From NCBI RefSeq assembly GCF_025506275.1, contig NZ_QYCP01000074.1:1-63290 (forward strand): DNA of 63,290 bases. The letters run 5' to 3'. The notes under the pieces are model-generated. The model did no database searches, was not told the DNA's origin, and worked only from the letters and a program-made list of their open reading frames with translations. Within the stretch, counting starts at the first letter, position 1. Each line of letters opens with the position of its first letter. The position numbers and the translations under genes are program-made. This document shows, piece by piece, positions 16,104 to 25,127 of the stretch. The DNA is from Brevibacterium permense (GTDB lineage Bacteria; Actinomycetota; Actinomycetes; Actinomycetales; Brevibacteriaceae).

Positions 16104-17061
16104 TCAGGTGAGATAGACCTGGACGCCCTGACTCTTCGTGTAGGTCATGTACCCGTTGTTCGAAGTTCTGACGGATCCTGCCCGCCGAGGGGAACTGGTC
16201 CGTCATCGGCAGTCCGAGCTTGCTGCGTTCCCAGCCGAGGGACTTCCACTTCTTGAGCATCTCGCCGCACATCGGCTGTCCCTTCATCGCCGACGACCAC
16301 GTGATCATCCCGTTCTCGTAGCTCTGGTAGTAGGCGCTCTTGCGATACTTGAAGGTCTTCTCATCGCTGCTGGGGTAGCCGAGGAAGCCCTTGGTGTATC
16401 CGGCGTGCTTGTACCCGTTGCGGATTCCGCCCTTGTTCAGGTGCGCCCCTGTCTTCGACGACCAGTGCACGGTGCCCTTGGCGATGCGCTGATAGACGCC
16501 GACATCGGACTGCATCGACTTCGCACCGGACGGGATCGATCCGAGTCGCGAGTAGAAGGCATTTCCCGGGCAGGCGGTGTAGCTCGTGTCCCGGTGGCCG
16601 GAGACCACATTGAGGCTGACCTTCCTGCCTTCGGGATACCGGCTCGTGCTTCCTCCGCCGGAGGTGAGCGTCATCTTTCCCGTCGGGTTGAAGGCGTACT
16701 GGTTGGCCTTCCACGCAATGAGCGGCTTGACGGAATTCTGGGCTGCAGTGCTCGGCGCGGACCCTGTGTATGTGCCCAGCACGCTGATGCCGATCGTGTA
16801 CGAGTTGAATCCGGAGGCGTGGGCTCCGGTCACAGACAGGTCGATGCTGCCTGCACGGCCTTCGGAGATGGTGCCGTATTTGTCGACGAGGAAGTTGTAC
16901 CCGAGGTCGCACCAGCTTCGTTCTTTCGTGTGGTCAGCGAGGTAGCCGCGGATGATGCCCGGGGCCTGTGCCTTCGTATAGGAGTTCGATCCGGCGGTGT
17001 GGTGGATGAGACGCCCTTCGAAGTCGACGTCTTGTCGGTGGTGCAGTCGGATCGGTTTCAT
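16104..17061 (-). pseudogene. Peptidoglycan-recognition amidase with LGFP repeats, frameshifted near its 3' end
   Basis: The PGRP/N-acetylmuramoyl-L-alanine amidase domain is clear: GRLIHHTAGSNSYTKAQAPG, WCDLGYNFLVDKYGTISEGR, and SGHRDTSYTACPG hold the zinc His and Cys ligands. It is followed by LGFP repeats (NGYKHAGYTKGFLGYP, SKLGLP). In the last repeat the frame breaks near 16157-16161: removing one base restores the expected ending NGYMTYTKSQGVQVYLT and a stop at 16104. Unshifted, the frame runs on to 15946 inside the next gene. The start is uncertain: an ATG at 17061 has a GAGGAAG site but gives no signal peptide, and a TTG at 17226 in the same frame adds only a poor one. Either a genuine decaying gene or a one-base sequence error. 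Confidence 0.65.
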
Positions 17062-17349
17062 CGGGGCTGCTTCCTCTGCAGTCTGTCCGCCTTCTGGTAC
17101 TAACGGACGCCAATGGGTTCGCGTCGCCGTCGACACTGCCTTGTCGGCGCCGCAGCGTCGCAGCACTCCTGCGACACTGATGCACAGATCAATGGCATTG
17201 CCATTTTCCGTGCAGGTGACTCGCAAGTTCTATTCAGGATTTCACCTCCTTCGGACACGGCGATGTCACACTGCCCGCTCCGGCAGCCCGGCCCAATCGC
17301 GCGATACGCTGGCACTCCACATTCCCCGCGTCCCCGTCGAAGGACCCAT

Positions 17350-18228
17350 ATGGCTGATCGCCGCGAACTCACTCGGCTCGAGACAGTCCTCGACGCCTTC
17401 GCCGACCGCGTTCTCCCCCGCGTCCCCGCTGGAATACGGGAGTTCCTCGCCTTCGGAATCAAACAGGCGTGGGCGTGTCTCTTCGGCGCTCTGATGCTCT
17501 TAGCGATCATCGTCACCGCTTGGCTCTACCCCGATGACGCGGCCATCGCCCGCAACGACTTCCTCGTCATCCTCGCCGTGCTCATCCAGATCGGCATGCT
17601 CGTCGCTCGACTCGAGACCGGTCGCGAGCTCATCGTCATCATCGTCTTCCACATCGTCGGCACCGGCATGGAGATCTTCAAGACCGCCGTGGGTTCATGG
17701 AACTACGCCCCCGGCGGGGTCCTCCACATCGGCGCGGTGCCGCTGTTCACCGGGTTCATGTACGCCGCCGTCGGCTCCTATATCGTCCGCGTGTACCGTC
17801 TCTTCGACTTGCGGTTCAGCCATTACCCGCCGAGGTGGCTGACCGCGATCATCGCCGCCGCCATCTACCTCAACTTCTTCACCCACCACTTCATCGTCGA
17901 CCTCCGACTGCTCCTCGTCTTGGCCACCGTCATCGTCTTCTTCCGCTGCCGCATGTACTTCCATATCCATCGCAGGACACTGACGATGCCCGTGCTGCTG
18001 GCCTTCCTCCTCGTCGCCTTCTTCATCTGGGTGGCCGAGAACATCGGGACCGCGGCCGGTGCCTGGCTGTATCCGAGTCAGGACGACGGCTGGCACCTGG
18101 TACCGCTGACGAAGCTGGTGGCCTGGTTCCTGCTCATGATGATCTCCGTCGTTCTCGTGACCTTCGTCCACAGACCCAGGCCGCCTGAGGTCCACAGACC
18201 CGAGCCTCCGGACACCTATACTTGCTGA
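17350..18228 (+). CDS. DUF817 family multi-pass membrane protein
   Basis: 292 residues from the ATG at 17350. About eight hydrophobic helices, with conserved stretches GTGMEIFKTAVGSWNYAP and FFTHHFIVDLR, and WVAENIGTAAGAWLYP near the end, all typical of DUF817. The role of the family is unknown; the motif with conserved His/Glu could bind a lipid or metal. It lies upstream of, and in the same direction as, the penicillin-acylase-like gene (34-base gap), so they may be co-transcribed. Confidence 0.85.
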   Translation: MADRRELTRLETVLDAFADRVLPRVPAGIREFLAFGIKQAWACLFGALMLLAIIVTAWLYPDDAAIARNDFLVILAVLIQIGMLVARLETGRELIVIIVFHIVGTGMEIFKTAVGSWNYAPGGVLHIGAVPLFTGFMYAAVGSYIVRVYRLFDLRFSHYPPRWLTAIIAAAIYLNFFTHHFIVDLRLLLVLATVIVFFRCRMYFHIHRRTLTMPVLLAFLLVAFFIWVAENIGTAAGAWLYPSQDDGWHLVPLTKLVAWFLLMMISVVLVTFVHRPRPPEVHRPEPPDTYTC

Positions 18229-18262
18229 GAACCGAAACATTCAGGACGGCCGAAGGAGACTC

Positions 18263-20968
18263 ATGGCGGCACCCGATGCGCAGAATGAGAAGGAATCGAG
18301 CGCATTGCTCAAGGTGCTCCGCCCAACCAGCGGTTCCAACCTGTCGGTCAGTGCTCGTGTGCTGCTGCGCGTCATCGCCGGAGTCCTCGTCCTCGCTCTC
18401 ATCCTCGCCCTCGTCGGACTGTTCCTCGTCCGCCGCTCCTTTCCGACCACCGACGGCGAGATCTCGCTGCCGGGTCTCGACGCGCCGGTCACCATCCACC
18501 GTGACGATTCGGGTGTTCCCACCATCGAGGCCGAAACCGCCCACGACCTGTTCCTGGCTCAGGGGTTCATCCACGCTCAGGACCGGTTCTGGGAGATGGA
18601 CTTCCGCCGACACGTCACCTCGGGACGACTCTCCGAACTCTTCGGCAGATCCCAGCTGGGCACCGACACCTTCATCCGCACGCTCGGCTGGCGGAAGGTC
18701 GCCGAGCAGGAGGTGAAGAAGCTCGACAAGACGAGTCTGGGCTACTACGAGGCCTACGCGGACGGCGTCAACGCCTACCTCAAGGACAAATCCCCCACCG
18801 AGCTGTCTCTCGAATACGCCGTCCTCGGCCTCGAGACCGGCAGCACCGAGGTCGAGAAATGGACCCCGGTCGACAGCGTCGCCTGGCTCAAGGCCATGGC
18901 GTGGGATCTGCGATCGAACCTCGAAGACGAGATCGACCGGTCGATCCTCGGCTCGGAGCTCACCGACGAGCAGATGAGCGACCTCTATCCGGATTACCCA
19001 TATGCCACGCGTCCGACGATCCTCGGCGGCAGAGCCGGCGACAAGGCGCCGAAGGACCGCAGCGGCGACGACGTCGAACAGAAGCCGCGAGTCGACGACC
19101 GTGCACGGGAGGACGATGAGGCACAGGCCGGAGGCACCGTCACCGAGGCACCCCGAACGGGGAACACCGACACCGAGGCGGCCGTCCCCACCGATGATCT
19201 CCTCGAACTGCGGAATACGCTCACATCGCTGCCGCCGATGCTGGGACAGAACAGCGATGATATCGGGTCGAACTCGTGGGTGATCTCCGGGGAGCACACG
19301 AATACCGGTCGACCGCTGCTGTCGAATGACCCGCACCTCGCCCCGGCGATGCCCTCGGTCTGGTACCAGGTGGGACTGCGATGCAAGAAGGTCACCGATG
19401 AGTGCCCCTTCGACGTCACCGGATTCTCCTTCTCCGGACTGCCGGGAGTCGTCATCGGCCACAACCAGTCGATCGCCTGGGGCCTGACGAACCTCGGCGC
19501 CGATGTCACCGACCTCGTGGTGGAGAAGATCCGCGACGGGAAGGTCATCCACGACGACGGCGACGAACCGCTGCAGGTGCGCAAGGAGACGATCCAGGTC
19601 GCGGGTGAGAACCCGCGCGAGATCACCATCCGCTCCACCCGCAACGGCCCACTCGTGTCGAAGCTCGACGGCACGTATCGCAAAGCACTCGATGCGACGA
19701 CCGGGGCGGATGCGCAGGACCCGAAATCGGGACCGGCCGAGGAACACTATGGTCTCGCCCTCGATTGGACGGCTCTGCGTACGGGCACAACCGCCTCGGC
19801 GGTGTTCGCCATCAACAGGGCCACGAACTGGCAGGAATTCCGGCACGCGGCATCCCTGTTCGACGCGCCCTCCCAGAACCTCGTCTACGCCGATGTCGCC
19901 GGGAACATCGGTTATCAGGCCCCCGGGATGATCCCACGCCGAGGCAAGGCCGACGGCACCGTGCCCCGCCGCGGGTGGAAATCCGACGAGGATTGGCAGG
20001 GCTGGTTCGACTTCGAGGATCTCCCACACCTGTACAATCCCGAACGCGGATGGATCGTCACCGCGAACAACCCGGTCGCCGCCCCCGGTGAGACCGTGCA
20101 GCTCGGTGAGGACTTCGACTACGGAGATCGTGCCCGCCGCATCACGAAACGCATCAAGGACGCGGTCGACGAGGGCCGGAAGCTGCGGCCGATGGACATG
20201 GCGGAGATCCAGAACGACGACCAGAATCCGTTCGCCGCGAAGCTCGTACCCGAAGCGGTGAAGATCCACTCCCATGGTGACGAGGACATCCTAGAGGCAA
20301 AGAAGCTGCTGAAGAGCTGGAACGGCTTCGACTCCGCGAACAGCGCGGGCGCCGCCTACTTCAATGTGCTCACGAAGACGCTGCTCGAGCAGACGATCAG
20401 CTCGAAGCTGCCCGACGGGGTGTCCCCCGCCGGCGGTTCACGGTGGTACCTCGTGCTCTCGGAACTGCTCGAAGACCCGGATTCACAGTGGTGGTCGAGC
20501 AAGGGCGTCGAAGGTCGGGACGCGGCTCTGCGCAAGGCCATGAAGACGGCCTGGGCGGAGACGGAGGACCTGCTGGGACCGGAGCCCGTGACGTGGCGGT
20601 GGGGAATCCTGCACCGCCTGACGATCCGCAACGCCAGCCTCGGCGAATCCGGGATCACACCGGTGGAGAAGCTGTTCAACCGCGGCCCCTATGAAGTCTC
20701 CGGCGGTTCGGGCGTCGTCCATGCCACCGGGTGGGATGCCTCGGTCGGCTATGAGACGAACTGGGTGCCGTCGATGCGTCAGACGGTCGATCTGTCGAAC
20801 TTCGACGCCTCGAACTGGATCAACCTCACGGGCGCGTCGGGGCATGCCTTCCACCCGCACTACGACGATCAGACGAACGATTGGGCCGCCAATGTCAATC
20901 GACCGTGGCCGTACTCGAAGGAGGCCGTGGCTGCGGCGGCAGAGGACACACTCACTCTCGAGCCGTGA
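18263..20968 (+). CDS. Penicillin acylase family Ntn hydrolase (membrane-anchored)
   Basis: 901 residues. A single N-terminal membrane anchor (about 32-58) places the enzyme outside. GFIHAQDRFWEMDFRRH is the alpha-subunit signature, and the autocatalytic cleavage site is G335/S336 in GSNSWVISG, where S336 becomes the N-terminal nucleophile; SNDPHL and GHNQSIAWGLTN follow. Just before it (about 255-315) lies an acidic, low-complexity linker that is probably removed on maturation. Family members hydrolyse beta-lactam side chains, acyl-homoserine lactones or other amides; the substrate here is unknown. Confidence 0.92.
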   Translation: MAAPDAQNEKESSALLKVLRPTSGSNLSVSARVLLRVIAGVLVLALILALVGLFLVRRSFPTTDGEISLPGLDAPVTIHRDDSGVPTIEAETAHDLFLAQGFIHAQDRFWEMDFRRHVTSGRLSELFGRSQLGTDTFIRTLGWRKVAEQEVKKLDKTSLGYYEAYADGVNAYLKDKSPTELSLEYAVLGLETGSTEVEKWTPVDSVAWLKAMAWDLRSNLEDEIDRSILGSELTDEQMSDLYPDYPYATRPTILGGRAGDKAPKDRSGDDVEQKPRVDDRAREDDEAQAGGTVTEAPRTGNTDTEAAVPTDDLLELRNTLTSLPPMLGQNSDDIGSNSWVISGEHTNTGRPLLSNDPHLAPAMPSVWYQVGLRCKKVTDECPFDVTGFSFSGLPGVVIGHNQSIAWGLTNLGADVTDLVVEKIRDGKVIHDDGDEPLQVRKETIQVAGENPREITIRSTRNGPLVSKLDGTYRKALDATTGADAQDPKSGPAEEHYGLALDWTALRTGTTASAVFAINRATNWQEFRHAASLFDAPSQNLVYADVAGNIGYQAPGMIPRRGKADGTVPRRGWKSDEDWQGWFDFEDLPHLYNPERGWIVTANNPVAAPGETVQLGEDFDYGDRARRITKRIKDAVDEGRKLRPMDMAEIQNDDQNPFAAKLVPEAVKIHSHGDEDILEAKKLLKSWNGFDSANSAGAAYFNVLTKTLLEQTISSKLPDGVSPAGGSRWYLVLSELLEDPDSQWWSSKGVEGRDAALRKAMKTAWAETEDLLGPEPVTWRWGILHRLTIRNASLGESGITPVEKLFNRGPYEVSGGSGVVHATGWDASVGYETNWVPSMRQTVDLSNFDASNWINLTGASGHAFHPHYDDQTNDWAANVNRPWPYSKEAVAAAAEDTLTLEP

Positions 20969-20978
20969 GAACGGGGTT

Positions 20979-22178
20979 TCAGTCCTTGGGCAGGATCTTC
21001 GCTTCGAGGAAGTTCGCGACATCGTCTTCCCAGCGCACCGGGTCGATGTTCCATTCCTTCGTGTGATGGGCCTTGCCGTATGAGGGCATCGTGACCAGAT
21101 CCCGTCTGACACCTGCCAGCGCGTGGGAGGGGCCGGAGGGAACGAATTCGTCGTCATCGGAGTGGATGAGCAGAACCGGCACATCGAGTTCGGCGGCACG
21201 GGTCACCCAATCCATGCGATCGAGATCGAGCGGGGTCTCGAGTCCGGTGATCGGCCGTGCCCATGGCTGCGTGATCATCTCGAGCGTGAGTTTGGCGATC
21301 GGTGTCGGCAGCAGGTTCTTCTTCGCCTGACCGTCGAGCACGTTCACCCAGTCGACGACGGGTCCGTCGAGGACCAGCGAGGTGACGAATCTGCGGTTGC
21401 GTCCGCGGGAGGCCGCCTGCAGGGCGATGGCTCCGCCCATCGACCAGCCGAAGAGGACGACGTTCTTCGCTCCGTGTCCGACCGCGAAGTCGATGGCGGC
21501 GTCGACGTCGATCCATTCGGTGTCGCCGAGCCCGTAGCGCGATGTGGTCTCCACCCGCACCTCGGCGTCGTTGCGGTAGGACATCGCGATCGAGGGCACC
21601 CCGAGGGTGTTGAGCACGGGAGCGGCACGCAGTCCCTCGGCGCGGGTGCTGGCACGACCGTGGATGAGGATCGCCCAGGTGTCCTGTGGTTCCGGATGGT
21701 CGGTCGGCAGCAGCCACGCGGGCAGGTCCCCGGCGTCGGAGCGGATCTCGATGTCTTCGAAATTCACTCCGGCAGCGATCGGATCAGGATAGACGACTCC
21801 GGTCCAACGTCCCCGCCAGGCCCGTCGGATATCGCCGCGGGTGACGGACAGGATCTCTCGGGAGACGGTGCGCGAGCGCGGATCGTACTCGACGATGTCG
21901 CCGACGACGGCATGTCCCGAACCCTGATTGAAGTAGAGACCATAGGTGCCGGGCACCGTGGTCTCCTCATCGGCGGGCAGCTGAATGCGCATATTCGGCG
22001 GAAAACCGTCGATGTGCAGGATGTCGAGTTCTTCCGGGGCGTTCTCCGGAACGATGATCTTGCGGGCGAAGTAGGCGGCCAGACCCGACGACGCCACAGA
22101 GATCAGGGCACCGAGTCCGGCGCCGACGCCGATACCGGCGGCGAGCAGGCGGGCGGGGAACTTCGTGTCGCGGACCAT
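20979..22178 (-). CDS. Alpha/beta hydrolase with N-terminal membrane segment
   Basis: 399 residues. A hydrophobic segment at about 11-36 anchors the protein or exports it. The nucleophile elbow GWSMG has Ser246, and the late HSDDDEFVPSG (Asp) and KAHHTKEW (His) complete a catalytic triad. The N-terminal about 130 residues have no recognised domain. Serine esterase/peptidase-like function is likely. It converges on the penicillin-acylase-like gene with 10 bases between stop codons. Confidence 0.87.
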   Translation of the reverse strand: MVRDTKFPARLLAAGIGVGAGLGALISVASSGLAAYFARKIIVPENAPEELDILHIDGFPPNMRIQLPADEETTVPGTYGLYFNQGSGHAVVGDIVEYDPRSRTVSREILSVTRGDIRRAWRGRWTGVVYPDPIAAGVNFEDIEIRSDAGDLPAWLLPTDHPEPQDTWAILIHGRASTRAEGLRAAPVLNTLGVPSIAMSYRNDAEVRVETTSRYGLGDTEWIDVDAAIDFAVGHGAKNVVLFGWSMGGAIALQAASRGRNRRFVTSLVLDGPVVDWVNVLDGQAKKNLLPTPIAKLTLEMITQPWARPITGLETPLDLDRMDWVTRAAELDVPVLLIHSDDDEFVPSGPSHALAGVRRDLVTMPSYGKAHHTKEWNIDPVRWEDDVANFLEAKILPKD

Positions 22179-22334
22179 GAAAACCTCCTGTGTTCATTGT
22201 TGCCTACGGAATGATCAGGCACCAAACGCTGTTGTGCGGAATGAGCGAGTGTCACTCGCTGTTGCGCTCACCAGGGGCGGAGATCGTCTCCTCCTCGCCG
22301 CAATCACCGTCACTGACAGAGACCGGAGGTCACG

Positions 22335-22784
22335 ATGACTCAGTCATCAGATATCAACGCTGGAACTTCGACGAACGAGGAGGCCGCGGCTGAGGAGATC
22401 CGTTGGCAGGACGTGCTCACTCCCGAGGAGTTCGCGGTGCTGCGCCAGGGCGCGACCGAGCGTCCCTTCACCGGTGAGTACAACGATGAGACCGCTGCCG
22501 GGATGTACCAGTGTCGGGCCTGCGGAGCCGACCTGTTCCCCTCCGATACGAAGTTCGCCTCGCACTGCGGATGGCCGTCGTTCTATGCGCCTCTGGCCGA
22601 GGACCGGGTCCGCTACATCCGCGATACCTCGATGGGCATGGAACGCGTCGAGGTCCGCTGCGCGAACTGCGACTCGCATTTGGGCCATGTCTTCTCGGGC
22701 GAGGGCTACGGCACTCCCACCGATCAGCGCTACTGCATCAACTCGATCTCGTTGAAGCTCAACACCGACGCTGCGGACAGCTGA
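22335..22784 (+). CDS. msrB: Peptide-methionine (R)-S-oxide reductase MsrB
   Basis: 149 residues. It repairs oxidised methionine (R form) in proteins. The zinc is held by C60/C63 (CRAC) and C109/C112 (CANC); the catalytic Cys is C134 in RYCINS. CGWPSF and the SHLGHVF segment are conserved. The next gene (GNAT) starts one base after the stop codon, so they form an operon. Confidence 0.96.
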   Translation: MTQSSDINAGTSTNEEAAAEEIRWQDVLTPEEFAVLRQGATERPFTGEYNDETAAGMYQCRACGADLFPSDTKFASHCGWPSFYAPLAEDRVRYIRDTSMGMERVEVRCANCDSHLGHVFSGEGYGTPTDQRYCINSISLKLNTDAADS

Positions 22785-22785
22785 G

Positions 22786-23319
22786 GTGGCGAGGGACAAT
22801 CAGAGCACCGAGGCGACCGAGCTCGTCGTGAAGACCTTCGACGAGCTCCGGCCCACGGAGCTCTACGGAATTCTGCAGCTGCGCTCCCGGGTCTTCGTCG
22901 TCGAACAGGAGTGCGTGTTCCTCGACCCCGACGGGGTGGACTCACTGCCGGAGACCTTGCACTTCTTCTACCAGCGACCGGCCACGGCGATGTCGGACAC
23001 TCACGGCGCCGAGCACGGACGTGATCTCTCGCCATGGGCCTATGCCCGTCTGCTGCCGGCGGAGGTGCCCGACGGACCGGCGGCCAGGCCGGGAGCACGC
23101 AGCATCAGTCGCGTCGCGACCCACCCCGACGCCCGCGGTCAGGGTTGGGGCCGCCGACTGCTCAGCGACATCGTCCACGCCTGGTCGACTGCCCCGCTGA
23201 CGCTCAACGCACAGTCGCACCTCGAGGGGCTGTACTCGTCCCTCGGCTTCGCCCCGAACGGCCCGTGCTTCGACGAGGACGGGATCGCGCACACCCCCAT
23301 GGAGCGCCCGGCCGGCTGA
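22786..23319 (+). CDS. GNAT family N-acetyltransferase (ElaA-like)
   Basis: 177 residues from a GTG immediately after msrB. ELYGILQLRSRVFVVEQECVF is the ElaA-type N-terminus, and RVATHPDARGQGWGRRLL is the acetyl-CoA pyrophosphate-binding motif (R/QxxGxG/A). The acceptor substrate is unknown. Operon partner of msrB; it converges on the MarR-type gene with 4 bases between. Confidence 0.85.
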   Translation: MARDNQSTEATELVVKTFDELRPTELYGILQLRSRVFVVEQECVFLDPDGVDSLPETLHFFYQRPATAMSDTHGAEHGRDLSPWAYARLLPAEVPDGPAARPGARSISRVATHPDARGQGWGRRLLSDIVHAWSTAPLTLNAQSHLEGLYSSLGFAPNGPCFDEDGIAHTPMERPAG

Positions 23320-23323
23320 CCGG

Positions 23324-23842
23324 TCAGCCCTCGGCCTCGGCAGCGGCGTCGACGGAGGCGATGATCTTCTGCATCACAGCGTGCAGTTCACGCACTCCGT
23401 CGACGTCCATGCCGAGCTTGGCCATCATCGTCCCGGGAATCGCCTCGGCGGTCTTGCGCAGTTCACGGCCGGTGTCGGTGAGGGTGACCTCGACGATCCG
23501 CTCGTCGCTGTCGCTGCGCGTTCTCGTCACATAATCCAGCGCTTCGAGGCGTTTGACCAACGGGGACACAGTCGCGGGTTCGAGTCGCAGCAGTCGAGCG
23601 ATCTCGCGCATCGGCAGCTTCTCGTGCTGCCACAGCGCAAGCATGACCAGATACTGCGGATGCGTCAGACTGATGGGTTCGAGCACGGAGCGATACGCGC
23701 CGATCACCCCGCGGGACGCCACCGCCAGAGCAAAGCAGATCTGGCTTTCCAGCGCCAGCGGGTTGTCCAGCGGCTCCGTCGAACCTTCGGATTCCAGCAT
23801 CGTGTGTCGTCGATCCTCCGTGTCGGCAACCAGGGCGTGCAT
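23324..23842 (-). CDS. MarR-family regulator, OhrR-like
   Basis: 172 residues with a winged helix-turn-helix (PMREIARLLRLEPATVSPLVKRLE). The segment ESQICFALAVASR followed by LTHPQYLVMLALWQHE matches the OhrR group, where the single N-terminal Cys (here C36, or C22 if translation starts at Met15) senses organic hydroperoxides. No ohr gene lies next to it. A 12-bp palindrome is located 33 bases upstream of its start. Confidence 0.85.
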   Translation of the reverse strand: MHALVADTEDRRHTMLESEGSTEPLDNPLALESQICFALAVASRGVIGAYRSVLEPISLTHPQYLVMLALWQHEKLPMREIARLLRLEPATVSPLVKRLEALDYVTRTRSDSDERIVEVTLTDTGRELRKTAEAIPGTMMAKLGMDVDGVRELHAVMQKIIASVDAAAEAEG

Positions 23843-23874
23843 ACTCTTCGAATATTACTTAGTGCCCTAATGGT

Positions 23875-23886
23875 TAGTGTACACTA
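23875..23886. promoter_or_regulatory. Palindrome, candidate MarR/OhrR operator
   Basis: TAGTGTACACTA is a perfect 12-bp palindrome in an AT-rich gap; a second TTAGTG half-site lies 15 bases toward the MarR gene (starting 23860). Position and form suit autoregulation and control of the divergent small gene at 23944. Confidence 0.5.
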
Positions 23887-23943
23887 TAGGTGAAACCTGC
23901 CCAGTCCTCGCCCAAGCGGCACCTCGTCGATAGGATCCTCGCT

Positions 23944-24231
23944 ATGTCGTCCGCCTTGCAGCCTTCACCCGATGGTTCGAACCGGAAGCAGGACAAGAAG
24001 CAGAAGAATTCGGCACGGAAGAAGAACCAGTATCCGGAGTCTCAGCGCGGAGTGGGCTGGCTCAACAACTTCTTCCGCAAGATCGTCGGGCCGGCGCAGG
24101 TAGACAACACGCGCCCGGGCGGATACTTCGAGGACGAGACGCTGCGACACCAGCAGCTCGATGCCATGGGGCTGGAGATGCGCACCGACGCCAACGGCCA
24201 TTCCTATGTGGTGAAGAAGGGCATCAAGTAG
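23944..24231 (+). CDS. Small basic hypothetical protein
   Basis: 95 residues from the ATG at 23944 (a GTG at 23890 would add 18). Residues 10-30 are very rich in Lys, Gln and Asn; the rest contains GVGWLNNFFRKIVGPAQVDNTRPGGYFEDET. I do not recognise a family. It is divergent from the OhrR-like gene across a palindromic site, so it might respond to oxidative stress. A strong terminator follows. Confidence 0.65.
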   Translation: MSSALQPSPDGSNRKQDKKQKNSARKKNQYPESQRGVGWLNNFFRKIVGPAQVDNTRPGGYFEDETLRHQQLDAMGLEMRTDANGHSYVVKKGIK

Positions 24232-24257
24232 CCGCCGGTCGCTCCCCGACCATACGC

Positions 24258-24290
24258 AGGGCCGCCGCACCGAATCGGTGCGGCGGCCCT
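24258..24290. terminator. Bidirectional terminator hairpin
   Basis: Arms AGGGCCGCCGCACCGA and TCGGTGCGGCGGCCCT with a single-base centre, followed by TTT. It lies between the small basic protein gene and the convergent hemQ. Confidence 0.8.
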
Positions 24291-24361
24291 TTCCCGCTGT
24301 CTCGGCCCCGGCCGGGCGACCTGCTCTCTGCCTCAGTCCCGATCGGGTCAATGACGTTCGG

Positions 24362-25072
24362 TCAGCGCCAGCCGGAGATGATGTCGACGAGTTCGCGACG
24401 CGGTCCGGTGTAGAACGGAACCTCTTCGCGCACATGCAGGCGCGCCTCGGTGTTGCGCAGGTCGCGCATCAGGTCGACGATGCGATGGAGTTCGGCGGCC
24501 TCGAAGGCCAGCAGCCATTCGTAGTCGCCGAGGGCGAAGGAGGCGATCGTGTTCGCCTTGATGTCCTTGTACCCGGCGGCGGCCATGCCGTGGTCGCGCA
24601 GCATCTTCGCCCGTTCGGCGGGGTCGAGGAGGTACCAGTCGTAGGACCGCACGAACGGGTACACGCAGATGTAATCGCCGGGTTCGGGATCGGTCAGCAG
24701 CGCGGGCAGGTGCGCCTTGTTGAACTCCGCCGGGCGGTGGATTCCGACGACGGACCAGACGGGTTCGAGCACTCCGCCGATCAGGCTGCGGCGGATCGCC
24801 GAGTATGCGGCCTGGACGACCTCGATTTCGGGGGCGTGGTACCAGAACATGACGTCGGCATCGGCGCGCAGGGCGGAGACGTCGTAGATTCCGCGCACGA
24901 TCAGACCGCGTTCCTTCAGGGGCTCGAGAGCCGCATGCAGCTCATTGGCGAGTTCTCTGCGGTCGGCATCGCCGAGTTCTCCGGCAGAGGCGAAGACGGA
25001 GTAGGCGATATACCGCGTCTGCTCGTTCGCTTCTTCGATCTGGGTGTCGGTGGGCTGAGTGTATTCGCTCAT
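24362..25072 (-). CDS. hemQ: Coproheme decarboxylase HemQ (ChdC)
   Basis: 236 residues from the ATG at 25072, preceded by a GAAGGAG site; the longer frame to 25111 adds 13 residues. HemQ converts Fe-coproporphyrin III to heme b in the coproporphyrin-dependent pathway of Gram-positives. The family's catalytic Tyr lies in [12 protein letters not shown], and the AAAGYKDI and [13 protein letters not shown] blocks are conserved. Third gene of a hemE-hemY-hemQ operon (55-base gap after hemY). A chlorite dismutase is unlikely given the context. Confidence 0.94.
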   Translation of the reverse strand: MSEYTQPTDTQIEEANEQTRYIAYSVFASAGELGDADRRELANELHAALEPLKERGLIVRGIYDVSALRADADVMFWYHAPEIEVVQAAYSAIRRSLIGGVLEPVWSVVGIHRPAEFNKAHLPALLTDPEPGDYICVYPFVRSYDWYLLDPAERAKMLRDHGMAAAGYKDIKANTIASFALGDYEWLLAFEAAELHRIVDLMRDLRNTEARLHVREEVPFYTGPRRELVDIISGWR

Positions 25073-25127
25073 ATCTGCTCCTTCTGTCTGCTCTTCATTC
25101 TGAAGTGTCATGATGGTCGACTGCGGG

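Noticed and set aside
18134..20275. 713-codon open frame antisense to the penicillin-acylase-like gene
   Set aside because: Shadow frame: Val/Asp/Arg-rich composition, no domain, and the plus-strand gene is unambiguous.
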